Part shown: in pieces, positions 44,901 to 53,186 of the stretch
Layout of the letters: each line of letters opens with the position of its first letter
Numbering within the stretch: position 1 is the first letter of the stretch
NCBI RefSeq assembly: GCF_009711165.2
Contig: NZ_WMID02000012.1
Span: forward strand, 1-64,000
Direction of reading: 5' to 3'
DNA: 64,000 nt
Source: Flavobacterium sp. MC2016-06
GTDB lineage: Bacteria > Bacteroidota > Bacteroidia > Flavobacteriales > Flavobacteriaceae
Position numbers and translations under genes: made by a program
The notes under the pieces: generated by a model
Seen by the model: the letters and a program-made list of their open reading frames with translations, nothing else
Told to the model about the DNA's origin: nothing
Databases searched by the model: none

Positions 44901-44992
44901 GCCACGAATTACACAAATTTCCACGAATTTTTTAATTTGAAAAATCGATAAAAGCTAAAATATAATTTGTGAAAATTAGTGTAATTCGTGGC
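44901..44992. repeat. REP-like palindrome, family A (GCCACGAATTACAC)
   Basis: Perfect 14-bp arms (GCCACGAATTACAC, 44901-44914; GTGTAATTCGTGGC, 44979-44992) enclose further imperfect pairing. A lone half copy (GTAATTCGTGGC) lies at about 45038-45049. Related elements are at 52338-52420 and 63870-63970. Confidence 0.9.
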
Positions 44993-45114
44993 AAAAAACT
45001 TTTCACTAAGTAAAAGCAGAATTGCTAGAAATAACTGTAATTCGTGGCAGAAAACTTCGTTCAAAATATTAAGCCACAAAAAAAAGAAGTAAATTCGTCT
45101 TATAATTTATTTGA

Positions 45115-45744
45115 ATGGAAAACTTAATTAAAAGAATTTTAGCTGTTACTGTAATTGTTGTTGTAGTGATATTGGCTTTTAAATATTGCGAATTCAAAAA
45201 AGACGACGATTCTACAATCGATTATAACACCAATCTAATTCAGCAGCAAATCTTAAATGTTGGAAAATTAGTCGTTACCGAAGGGCATTTTTCAGAAGTT
45301 ATAACTTATAAAAATCAACAGAAATATTTGATGGATATGGTTTCTTTTGAAAAGAAAGCACTTGTTGTGGTAAATGCAAATGTTACGGTGGCGTATGATT
45401 TGCATAAAATGAAATACGATATCGACGAAAAAAATAAAACCATTACGATTTTAAGCATTCCTAAAGAAGAAATTACCATCAATCCAGATATTCAGTTTTA
45501 CGATGTGGAACAAAGTAAATTGAATGAATTTACGGGAGATGATTACAATAAAATCAACAAATCGGTAAAGGCAAATCTGGCCAAGAAAATTGAAAAATCT
45601 TCTTTAAAAACAAATGCCCAAAACAGATTAATCAGCGAATTATCTAAGATTTTAATCTTGACGAATAATATGGGATGGAAATTGCAATACAACGGAAAAA
45701 CGATTCAATCTGATAAAGATTTTGATCAAGATTTGAAGCTTTAA
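45115..45744 (+). CDS. DUF4230 protein
   Basis: The 209-residue protein has one N-terminal membrane segment (about 7-25) and an extracytoplasmic domain of the DUF4230 type (about 40-200; VGKLVVTEGHFSEVITY). The function of the family is unknown. It follows tamL and a palindromic repeat on the same strand, and a second, longer palindrome lies after its stop. Confidence 0.88.
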   Translation: MENLIKRILAVTVIVVVVILAFKYCEFKKDDDSTIDYNTNLIQQQILNVGKLVVTEGHFSEVITYKNQQKYLMDMVSFEKKALVVVNANVTVAYDLHKMKYDIDEKNKTITILSIPKEEITINPDIQFYDVEQSKLNEFTGDDYNKINKSVKANLAKKIEKSSLKTNAQNRLISELSKILILTNNMGWKLQYNGKTIQSDKDFDQDLKL

Positions 45745-45812
45745 TCTAAGGTGCTAAGGTTCTAAGAAGCTAAGTTTTTGAGTTTTTTTACAATCTTGTG
45801 ATTCTCCCAATC

Positions 45813-45898
45813 TTGTCATTTCGAGGAACGAGAAATCGCACTCGCTAAGCCAAAATGATGGAATAACTAGTGCGATTTCTCGTTCCTCGAAATGACAA
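45813..45898. repeat. REP-like palindrome, family C, 30-bp arms
   Basis: Two 30-base arms (TTGTCATTTCGAGGAACGAG at the left end, CTCGTTCCTCGAAATGACAA at the right) are perfectly complementary around a 26-base loop. It separates the convergent DUF4230 and hydroxylase genes and may act as a terminator on both strands although it lacks a long T run. Confidence 0.95.
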
Positions 45899-45927
45899 CT
45901 GTATGTCAAACTGAGCGAAGTTGAAGT

Positions 45928-47685
45928 TTAAACAGCTTCCTTATCAAAAATCAAATCCAAACCACCAGAAATCAAATGTGCTACTTCTGGGCGTCTTGTT
46001 TTCAATTGATCCAAATGAGCTAATACTTCTTGCAATAATTGTGTTTCTTCAGAATCTTTCAAAAGCTCTGCAATTTCAACAGAAAGCAACCAATCGTTTG
46101 AATGATTGTTTCTAAGTTTTTCAAATACAGATTTAAGTTCGGCTTTAGAATCTTTATTTTCTCTAATCAAACGAACAGTTTGATATAGAATTTCCAAATC
46201 ATCACGTTCGTCAGAATGTTTTGCTTTTATAGTGGTCGTTTTCGGAACATTATTTATCAAATCAAAACTATTTACATCAGCAGGACCAGAAAAAGCAGAA
46301 ACCACTTTTTTACCAATTGCCATATCGTAATTTCCCCATTCTGGACGAAATAATATTTCGTCGCCATGTGTTACGGTACAATTTCTAAAACTGATAAGAA
46401 TAATTTCTCCGTGCAGGTTTCTAGAACCTGTAATGATTTCACCTTCCACAATAATATTGCCTTCAAACTCTAATTTTACAGCTTCATTTTCAACAATACT
46501 ATACGCTTGTAAATCCATCGGACTCATGTCTTCAATCGCTAAATTGAAGCCTTTTAGTTTCCCAATCGGACTTCCAAATCCATCAGGATGTGTCAAAGTT
46601 CCGTGACCCACTAATTCTTTTTCGCGGTAAGATAAAGCTGTTTTTCCAGTTGATTGAATGTAAACAGGTTTTCCTTCTTCTTCAACAACTTTAGTAAAAA
46701 CACCAGAGATTTGTAAACCAGTACTCAATTCAATTGTACCTAAAGCATTCGAATGAATCAGTTTATTAATTCCAGAAAGACCTCCAGTTCGCAAAGCCAT
46801 TTTATTAGCAAATTCCTCCAAGATCAAACTTAAATAAGAGAAATTTGGCGTTACATACAATTGAGGTTGCAATTGAGTAATATCAAAATTCTGATTCGCT
46901 GCCGAAATATCATAAGGGATTTTCTTTACGTTATCCGTCATGCACCAAGCACTTTCTCCAATAGAAGAAAGCAATCCAGCACCATAAATTTTAGGGTTTT
47001 CAACAGTTCCAATTAAACCGTATTCAACAGTCCACCAATGCAGGTTTCTAATTTGAGCCATTTCAGACAATTCGCCCATATTATTTTGTAAATCGGCAAC
47101 CGCTTTTTCAGCTTCGTCAATTTTTTCCTGAGGTGTATCTTCGGCTTCTTTCAAAATCGATAAAAGACGAATTGCTTCATACATCTGATAATCTTTATGA
47201 GAAGAAATTGCTTTACAGCCAATTTCTCCAAAACGACGTAAATATTCGGCATATTCTGGATTGGCAATAATAGGAGCGTGGCCGGCACCTTCGTGAATAA
47301 TATCCGGTGCGGGTGTGTATTCTATATGTTCTAATTGTCTAATATCTGATGCAATAACCAAAACGTTGTATGCCTGAAATTCCATAAAAGCATTTGGCGG
47401 AATAAAACCATCAACAGCAACAGCAGCCCAGCCAATTTCAGTTAGGATTCGGTTCATACCGTACATACTCGGAATCGAGTCAATTTCGATTCCTGTTTTT
47501 CGTAAACCATCCAAATACGAATGATGTGCAACTTTTGATAAATAATCCACATTTTTGCGCATTACATAACGCCAAACCGCCTGATTAATTGGAGTATAAT
47601 CGCTATAATCCTGAGGTTTAATAAATTGCTTTAAATGTTTAGGCAATCGCTCTAGTAACGGATTTGTTTCAATAGTTGGGTTCAT
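45928..47685 (-). CDS. Aromatic amino acid hydroxylase with long C-terminal extension
   Basis: The 585-residue protein has the catalytic core of the biopterin-dependent hydroxylases. The iron ligands are His131 and His136 in HEGAGH and Glu221 in VEYGL. It would hydroxylate phenylalanine (possibly also another aromatic residue) using O2, iron and a pterin. Typical bacterial enzymes are under 300 residues; here about 300 more residues follow (about 285-585) with no family I recognise, including an acidic helical end. A group III truncated haemoglobin gene lies 138 bases upstream on the same strand, and the region between holds a promoter and a CRP-type palindrome. Confidence 0.9.
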   Translation of the reverse strand: MNPTIETNPLLERLPKHLKQFIKPQDYSDYTPINQAVWRYVMRKNVDYLSKVAHHSYLDGLRKTGIEIDSIPSMYGMNRILTEIGWAAVAVDGFIPPNAFMEFQAYNVLVIASDIRQLEHIEYTPAPDIIHEGAGHAPIIANPEYAEYLRRFGEIGCKAISSHKDYQMYEAIRLLSILKEAEDTPQEKIDEAEKAVADLQNNMGELSEMAQIRNLHWWTVEYGLIGTVENPKIYGAGLLSSIGESAWCMTDNVKKIPYDISAANQNFDITQLQPQLYVTPNFSYLSLILEEFANKMALRTGGLSGINKLIHSNALGTIELSTGLQISGVFTKVVEEEGKPVYIQSTGKTALSYREKELVGHGTLTHPDGFGSPIGKLKGFNLAIEDMSPMDLQAYSIVENEAVKLEFEGNIIVEGEIITGSRNLHGEIILISFRNCTVTHGDEILFRPEWGNYDMAIGKKVVSAFSGPADVNSFDLINNVPKTTTIKAKHSDERDDLEILYQTVRLIRENKDSKAELKSVFEKLRNNHSNDWLLSVEIAELLKDSEETQLLQEVLAHLDQLKTRRPEVAHLISGGLDLIFDKEAV

Positions 47686-47710
47686 TTCGAAAACGTTATA
47701 GGTTATAATG

Positions 47711-47718
47711 CAAAATTA
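47711..47718 (-). promoter_or_regulatory. Promoter -7 element of the hydroxylase gene
   Basis: On the minus strand TAATTTTG fits TAnnTTTG, 25 bases before the start codon. No TTG is seen at -33, which is common where an activator is needed. Confidence 0.55.
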
Positions 47719-47738
47719 CGAATTTAGAGATCGATTTT

Positions 47739-47754
47739 TGTGACTTTAATCACA
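47739..47754 (-). promoter_or_regulatory. CRP/FNR-family type palindrome
   Basis: TGTGA and TCACA arms flank six bases, an exact match to the CRP consensus. The centre lies about 41 bases upstream of the start site expected from the -7 element at 47711, the class II activator position. Confidence 0.55.
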
Positions 47755-47823
47755 AATTTTTATTTAAAACTATGCTTTGTTGCATTTTTAATCGATTTTC
47801 TCTTAAGCTTTGCAGCTCACTTT

Positions 47824-48210
47824 TTATTCGTTTCCTAAATTCCTAAAATATTGAATTTTGTGATTGAACATAAAAGCCATATTTGTAGCGCGCATTTTAG
47901 CCTCTTCGGTAATTAGTCCTGCAAATTGGGCATCAATTGTGGTATTAAAAATTTGAATCCAGCGATCAAAATGGGTTTGATCTACAGGAAGTTGTTTGTG
48001 AGGTGGAAAAGGTGTTCCAGAATAAGCGCGGACATCAAATAGAATAGTCTGCCAGAATCCGTACATTTTTTGTAGATGAGGTTCCCAGCGGCCTTGTAAT
48101 TTATCATTAAAAATAGGACCAATAAGATCGTCCTTTCTAACATTGTCATAAAAGGTGTCAACCATTTGTTTAATATCGTCTATGGTCGAAATATCTTTAA
48201 GTGTTTCCAT
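47824..48210 (-). CDS. Group III truncated haemoglobin
   Basis: The 128-residue protein matches group III truncated haemoglobins: an early DTFYDNVRKDDLIGPIF helix, a proximal His region (PPHKQLPVDQTHFDRWIQIF), and a Trp-rich centre (WEPHLQKMYGFWQTILF). It binds haem and O2 or NO in the cytoplasm; the exact role of this group is unclear. A promoter-like TATTTTTG (48234-48241, minus strand) precedes it. The neighbouring gene encodes an oxygen-using hydroxylase, so oxygen or NO handling for that enzyme is a plausible link. Confidence 0.92.
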   Translation of the reverse strand: METLKDISTIDDIKQMVDTFYDNVRKDDLIGPIFNDKLQGRWEPHLQKMYGFWQTILFDVRAYSGTPFPPHKQLPVDQTHFDRWIQIFNTTIDAQFAGLITEEAKMRATNMAFMFNHKIQYFRNLGNE

Positions 48211-48596
48211 GTTTTCTGTAGTAAAATGAATTACAAAAATACAATATAACCAAGTCTCTATTCCCTGATATTTATCATTTAACGATTTTTTTGTTTACTA
48301 ATTTGTCAGGATAAAACTTTGAGAGCCGTAGTCTTTTTAAATTTATTTTGATGAAAGTATTACTCTTGTAAGTTTTGTGTTTTTTGATGTGAATTTTTAA
48401 TTAACTAATTACTTGATTATTAGTATCTTGAATTAAAATTAGATAAGCTTTTGTAAGGTTTTTGTGTTGATTTGATGTGTATTTGTAAGGTTGCTAAAAT
48501 GCTGTATTGATTAAATTTAACATAATTTTGAATGTAATTAATAAAAATTAATCTTAAAAATAGAGAAAAATTAAATTATTAAAAACTTAAAAAAAC
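48211..48596. other. 386-base divergent intergenic region
   Basis: No gene is seen. Apart from the truncated-haemoglobin promoter near 48234, the stretch is A/T-rich and contains direct repeats of a TTTGTAAGGTT unit (about 48450 and 48483), which might be binding sites for a regulator of the GH30 gene. This is weak evidence. Confidence 0.35.
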
Positions 48597-50999
48597 ATGA
48601 ACAAAACTACCCAAAAAACCAAAAACTGGATGAAATTTACTGTAATGATGCAATTTGTTATGTTGATTTCATTTACTGCTAAAATGAATGCTCAGACAGT
48701 TACGCCATGGATTACATCTGGAGATCAATCTAAATTATTACAGCAGCAGACAAATGTAAGTTTTGGCGCAAATTCAGGAAGTAATCCTTCGACAGTAACA
48801 ATTAATGCATCAACTACTTATCAAACCATGGATGGGTTTGGTTATACGCTTACAGAAGGAAGCTGCGAAGTAATTAGCGGTATGGCAGCAACACAGCAAA
48901 ATCAATTATTAAATGATTTGTACAATCCAACAACGGGTTTAAATGCCAATGTTGTTAGAATTAGTATTGGAGCTTCAGATTTAAGCAGTTCTTCTTATAG
49001 TTATAATGAAACTTCTGGAGATGTAAATATGAATAATTTCAGTCTTAACGGACCAGATTTAACGTATCTAGTTCCCATCATCAAAAAGATATTATTAATC
49101 AATCCAAATATAAAAATATTGGCAACTCCGTGGTCGCCTCCACGTTGGATGAAAACAAATAATTCTTGGTTTGGCGGAGCGCTGCAAACGCAGTATTATG
49201 CTGCATACGCAAGATACTTTGTCAAATATTTTGCAGCTATGCAGGCGCAGGGAATTTCTATTTGGGGAATCACACCTCAAAACGAACCTGAAAACCCAAA
49301 CAACGAACCAAGTATGTTGATGAATTCTACCGAACAAAAGAATTTTATCAATACAGAACTTGGTCCGCAAATGGTTGCAGCAGGTTATGGAAATATAAAA
49401 ATTATCGCTTTTGATCATAACTGCGACAACACAGCTTATCCAATTGATGTTTTAAATAACAGCAGTTATGTTGATGGAGCTGCGTTTCATTTGTATTTAG
49501 GAAATATCTCGGCAATGTCAACAGTACGAAATGCAACAAATAAAAATGTCTATTTTACAGAACAATATACAGGTTCTGGTGGCAGTTTTAGCGGTGATTT
49601 TGGCTGGCACATTCAGAATGTTGTTGTTGGAAGTACAAATAACTGGGCAAAAACAGTTTTAGAATGGAATGCTGCTAATAATTCAAGTTTAGGCCCGCAC
49701 ACTTCTGGAGGATGTAATACTTGTTTAGGAGCAATTACGGTTAATAATAGTACGAGTTATACTAAAAATGTAGCTTATTATATTATAGGTCAAATTTCAA
49801 AATTTGTAAAAGCAGGTGCTGTAAGAATTGGTTCTTCGAGCACAAGCGGTACTATTCTTTCGGTTGGATTTAAAAATCCTGACGGATCAATTGCACTTTT
49901 GGTTTATAATTCAGGCGGATCATCAAATACTATTAGAGTTGTATCAGGATCTTCAGCTTTTGATTATGCCGTTCCTGCATCTTCAGCAGTAACGTTCAAT
50001 TGGGCAGCAAGTGGTACAGTTCCGGTTACAGGAGTAAGTGTAACGCCAGCTTCAGCATCAATTGCAGCAGGATCAACGACACAATTAAGTGTAGCAGTTG
50101 CACCAAGCAATGCAACAAATACCAGCGTTACTTGGAGTTCTAGTAACACAGCCGTTGCAACAGTAAATGCATCAGGATTGGTTACTGGCATCTCAGCTGG
50201 TTCGGCAACCATTACAGTAACTACGGTTAGCGGTGCTAAAACTGCAACAAGCACCATTACGGTTACAGCTTCGTCGTCAACTTATCCAGGATATTATAAT
50301 ATTATTTCTAGAAATAGTAACAAAGGTTTAGATGTTGCCGATAATTCTACCACAAGCGGAGGCCGTATTCAGCAATATGATATTACAAACGGAGGAGGAA
50401 ATAACCAGCGCTGGAAGTTTTTATCTGACGGAAGCGGTAATTTTTACATTATAGTAAAATCGACTCAAATGTATTTGGCAACTGAAAATAACGGAACTGG
50501 AGATGGCGTAAAAGTGGTGCAAAAAACATTTGCATCTTCTAATGAATTTAAATGGACGGTTACAAATCTTGGTGGAGGTTATTATAAAATTATTAATCTT
50601 AATAGCGGAAAATCGCTTGATGTTGAAAGCGTTTCTACTGCAAATGGAGCAAATATTCAGGTTTGGACCTATACAGGAGGGCTTAATCAGCAATGGCAGT
50701 TTGTACAGGTGGAATCTTCTACAGGTAAAAAAACACCAATAGAGGAAGTAAAAACAGCTCTAAGTGAAGCTTTAATTTATGTAGATGCTTCTCATGACTA
50801 TTTGAAAGTTAACAACAAGAATTCTGGTTCTGGAGAAATTGAAGTTTATTCGATAACAGGTCAATTAGTAATAAAGAAAGCCGTTGATTTTGTGGAAGGA
50901 AGCGAATCTCAAGTAGAAATTTCGAGATTATCAAAAGGCGTTTATGTCGTTAAAGTGAATGACGGAAAAGAAGTGCATTCTAAAAAAATAGTGAAATAA
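48597..50999 (+). CDS. Secreted GH30 glycoside hydrolase with Ig-like, lectin and T9SS domains
   Basis: The 800-residue protein has a signal peptide (about 1-32), a GH30 catalytic domain (about 60-475), a BIG2-type Ig-like domain (about 482-562), a ricin-type beta-trefoil lectin (about 567-705, with repeated QxW: NQRWKF, NQQWQF) and a T9SS type A sorting domain (about 728-800, ending in a KKIVK-like tail). The catalytic pair is Glu230 (TPQNEPE, acid/base) and Glu322 (YFTEQYTG, nucleophile). The family includes glucosylceramidases and beta-1,6-glucanases; the substrate here could be fungal or oomycete beta-1,6-glucan, which is inference. It should be exported by the type IX system. Confidence 0.92.
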   Translation: MNKTTQKTKNWMKFTVMMQFVMLISFTAKMNAQTVTPWITSGDQSKLLQQQTNVSFGANSGSNPSTVTINASTTYQTMDGFGYTLTEGSCEVISGMAATQQNQLLNDLYNPTTGLNANVVRISIGASDLSSSSYSYNETSGDVNMNNFSLNGPDLTYLVPIIKKILLINPNIKILATPWSPPRWMKTNNSWFGGALQTQYYAAYARYFVKYFAAMQAQGISIWGITPQNEPENPNNEPSMLMNSTEQKNFINTELGPQMVAAGYGNIKIIAFDHNCDNTAYPIDVLNNSSYVDGAAFHLYLGNISAMSTVRNATNKNVYFTEQYTGSGGSFSGDFGWHIQNVVVGSTNNWAKTVLEWNAANNSSLGPHTSGGCNTCLGAITVNNSTSYTKNVAYYIIGQISKFVKAGAVRIGSSSTSGTILSVGFKNPDGSIALLVYNSGGSSNTIRVVSGSSAFDYAVPASSAVTFNWAASGTVPVTGVSVTPASASIAAGSTTQLSVAVAPSNATNTSVTWSSSNTAVATVNASGLVTGISAGSATITVTTVSGAKTATSTITVTASSSTYPGYYNIISRNSNKGLDVADNSTTSGGRIQQYDITNGGGNNQRWKFLSDGSGNFYIIVKSTQMYLATENNGTGDGVKVVQKTFASSNEFKWTVTNLGGGYYKIINLNSGKSLDVESVSTANGANIQVWTYTGGLNQQWQFVQVESSTGKKTPIEEVKTALSEALIYVDASHDYLKVNNKNSGSGEIEVYSITGQLVIKKAVDFVEGSESQVEISRLSKGVYVVKVNDGKEVHSKKIVK

Positions 51000-51033
51000 T
51001 AAATACATCACGATAATTAATTTAGTAATTTTT

Positions 51034-51069
51034 AAAAGGCTGTCTGATTCTGGTATCAGACAGCCTTTT
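51034..51069. terminator. Bidirectional intrinsic terminator
   Basis: AAAAGGCTGTCTGA and TCAGACAGCCTTTT form a perfect stem between the convergent GH30 and ilvA genes. Confidence 0.9.
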
Positions 51070-51072
51070 GTT

Positions 51073-52317
51073 TTAGCCAATCAACTGTGTAAACAAATCA
51101 TGTTTATCATTTAAATATTGAAATTCAAAACCATTTTGAGTCATATTCATTTTAATGGCAAGAATATCTTTTTTGTTTTTTAATTCTAAACCAACTACAA
51201 CAGAACCAACTTCGCGGCTGTTTTTCTTCGCAAATTGAAAATAAGTAATGTCATCATCAGGACCTAAAATATTATTTACAAATTCTTTTAAAGCTCCAGG
51301 ACGTTGCGGAAACTGAATCATAAAATAATGCATTAATCCTTCATAAAGTAAAGAACGCTCTTTTATTTCGGCCGTTCTTTCAATATCATTATTGCTTCCG
51401 CTCACAATACAGACAACAGTTTTACCTTTTATTTTATCTTTATAAAAATCTAAAGCAGCAATCGTCAAAGCGCCAGCAGGTTCTACAACCATGGCTTCTT
51501 CATTGTATAATCTCAAAATAGTCGTGCAGACTTTTCCTTCGGGAACCAGAACTACATCTTCTAGATTTTCTTTACAGATCTCAAAAGTCATATCACCAAC
51601 TTGTTTTACGGCCGCACCGTCTACAAATTTATCAATGGTTTTTAATGCTGTATTTTTATTCTCTTGAATAGAAGTTTTCATCGATGGAGCACCTTTAGGT
51701 TCTACACCAATAATTTTAGTATGCGGACTTAAATGCTTAAAAACTTCAGATAAACCAGAAGCCAATCCGCCTCCGCCGATGGGAACAAAAACATAATCGA
51801 TAGGTTCTTTGTAAGTGTCTAAAATCTCTAAACCAACAGTTCCTTGGCCTGCCATAACTTTTATATCATCAAAGGGATGAATAAAAATTTTATGGTTTTT
51901 TATGGCATCTGCAGTTGCTGAGGCATAAGCATCATCAAAAGTATCACCTGTAAGTACAATTTCAACAAACGATTTTCCAAACAATTGTACCTGTTTTACT
52001 TTTTGCTTCGGAGTAGTTTTTGGCATGTAGATTTTGCCTTTTATATGCAGCAGATTACAAGAATACGCAACGCCTTGCGCATGATTTCCAGCACTGGCAC
52101 AAACAATTCCTGTAGCTTTTTCATTTTCAGTTAACGAAGAAATTTTGTTATAAGCGCCTCTAATTTTATACGACCGGACAATTTGTAAATCTTCTCTTTT
52201 TAATAAAATAGTCGATTTAAATTCGTCTGAAAGATTTAAATTTTGAGTCAGTGGAGTAGCAGCAACTACATCTCCAAGCTGCATTTTGGCGGCAAGTACT
52301 TCGTTAAATAAATTCAT
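51073..52317 (-). CDS. ilvA: Threonine dehydratase (threonine deaminase)
   Basis: The protein is 414 residues from the ATG at 52317. The pyridoxal lysine is Lys51 in SYKIRGAYNK, and the glycine-rich PLP loop is GGGGLASG. A C-terminal ACT-like regulatory domain (about 335-414) should bind isoleucine. It makes 2-oxobutanoate, the first step to isoleucine. The frame stays open to 52437, but that extension is translated from a palindromic repeat and has no family similarity, so the ATG at 52317 is chosen. The gene is preceded by an Ile-rich leader frame and a terminator, an attenuator. Other ilv genes are not in the window. Confidence 0.95.
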   Translation of the reverse strand: MNLFNEVLAAKMQLGDVVAATPLTQNLNLSDEFKSTILLKREDLQIVRSYKIRGAYNKISSLTENEKATGIVCASAGNHAQGVAYSCNLLHIKGKIYMPKTTPKQKVKQVQLFGKSFVEIVLTGDTFDDAYASATADAIKNHKIFIHPFDDIKVMAGQGTVGLEILDTYKEPIDYVFVPIGGGGLASGLSEVFKHLSPHTKIIGVEPKGAPSMKTSIQENKNTALKTIDKFVDGAAVKQVGDMTFEICKENLEDVVLVPEGKVCTTILRLYNEEAMVVEPAGALTIAALDFYKDKIKGKTVVCIVSGSNNDIERTAEIKERSLLYEGLMHYFMIQFPQRPGALKEFVNNILGPDDDITYFQFAKKNSREVGSVVVGLELKNKKDILAIKMNMTQNGFEFQYLNDKHDLFTQLIG

Positions 52318-52337
52318 GATGGTTGGTTTTATTATTT

Positions 52338-52420
52338 GCCACGAATTACACCAATTTTCACGAATTGATTTTCTTCCATAAATGATAAAGAAATTAGTGA
52401 AAATTTGTGCAATTCGTGGC
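52338..52420. repeat. REP-like palindrome, family A, in the ilvA leader
   Basis: GCCACGAATTACACC and GGTGCAATTCGTGGC-type arms (52338-52352 and 52406-52420) flank a 53-base centre. It lies between the attenuator terminator and the ilvA start codon, so it is transcribed when ilvA is on and would form a hairpin in the mRNA. Confidence 0.9.
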
Positions 52421-52442
52421 AGTTTTAAATTATTCATTAAAT

Positions 52443-52468
52443 AAAAAAACCTCCCGATGTGGGAGGTT
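52443..52468 (-). terminator. Attenuator terminator before ilvA
   Basis: On the minus strand AACCTCCC pairs with GGGAGGTT around the loop ACATC, followed by a run of T. A short upstream piece (GAGGT, in GGCGAGGTG just after the leader stop codon) is complementary to ACCTC in the left arm and could form a competing antiterminator. Confidence 0.85.
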
Positions 52469-52510
52469 TATAAATTGTATTTGTTTACTTATTTATACAA
52501 CACCTCGCCA

Positions 52511-52573
52511 TTATTGCTCGATTGCAATACTGTTAATAATAGCGATAATAATAATGTTATTTAAATTCGTCAT
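52511..52573 (-). CDS. Isoleucine-rich leader peptide of ilvA
   Basis: A 20-codon frame starts with ATG at 52573 and stops with TAA at 52511. Eight residues are isoleucine: four in a row at positions 7-10, then 12, 13, 16 and 18. It lies about 12 bases after the start site expected from the TACATTTG promoter and about 40 bases before the terminator hairpin. Ribosome stalling at the Ile codons when charged tRNA-Ile is scarce would be expected to prevent formation of the terminator, switching on ilvA. No Leu/Val run is present, so isoleucine alone is sensed. The peptide itself is probably not functional. Confidence 0.8.
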   Translation of the reverse strand: MTNLNNIIIIAIINSIAIEQ

Positions 52574-52591
52574 TTTTTCTTGTTTGAAAAA

Positions 52592-52599
52592 CAAATGTA
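52592..52599 (-). promoter_or_regulatory. Promoter -7 element of the ilvA leader
   Basis: On the minus strand TACATTTG fits TAnnTTTG. It lies just after the stop codon of the DUF4136 gene, and its transcript would begin about 12 bases before the leader ATG. The expected -33 TTG is not clear. Confidence 0.6.
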
Positions 52600-52603
52600 T
52601 TAA

Positions 52604-53140
52604 TTATTTTTTTACTGGCGGATATTGCGCTAAAATTTTAGTTACAAACTCATTAACTTTTTCGTCTTTTTTATCCACGTTTTTAGTTAAGTTTCCAATA
52701 CCTTCACCTTGCCAGATCATTTCTTTCTTTTTAGCATCGATCAAATCGATGTATAAAGTTCCTTCTGTAGAAGTAGAAACAGTAGTTTGTCCGCCGTACA
52801 TCATGTAAGGATTCCAACCCCAGCCCCAGCCGTAACCCCAGCCAGCACTAAATTGATTTACGTTTACTTGTTCTCTTGATTTTGTAAAAATGTTTACTAA
52901 TACATCTGGGTTTTCACTTTTTGTAAAACCTTTAGCCTGCATTTGCTCGTCTATAGCGCGCAGAATACGTCTTTTATCCAAATCAGAAATTTCTACCTTA
53001 TCAATTCCGGGCTTAAAAAAAGCATAAGTCTTATAAGGCGTAAAATCTACGGTTTTATCGTAGTCAGAATAAACACTAACGGTACTGCACGAAGTTAGTA
53101 TCAAAAGCAAAAAAATCGGAACTAATTTGAATGTTTTCAT
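52604..53140 (-). CDS. DUF4136 lipoprotein
   Basis: The 178-residue protein has a lipoprotein signal (LTSC, Cys18) and a DUF4136 domain (about 20-175; VDFTPYKTYAFF, then a glycine/tryptophan-rich loop GWGYGWGWGWNP). It is probably anchored in the outer membrane; the function of the family is unknown. It ends just upstream of the ilvA leader promoter on the same strand, and no terminator is visible between them. Confidence 0.9.
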   Translation of the reverse strand: MKTFKLVPIFLLLILTSCSTVSVYSDYDKTVDFTPYKTYAFFKPGIDKVEISDLDKRRILRAIDEQMQAKGFTKSENPDVLVNIFTKSREQVNVNQFSAGWGYGWGWGWNPYMMYGGQTTVSTSTEGTLYIDLIDAKKKEMIWQGEGIGNLTKNVDKKDEKVNEFVTKILAQYPPVKK

Positions 53141-53186
53141 ATTTATGGAAATTTAATGTTCACATTTTAAAACAAGAAACTCTAGA

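Noticed and set aside
52318..52437. N-terminal extension of IlvA by 40 residues
   Set aside because: The extension is translated from a palindromic repeat, and the ATG at 52317 gives the normal family start.
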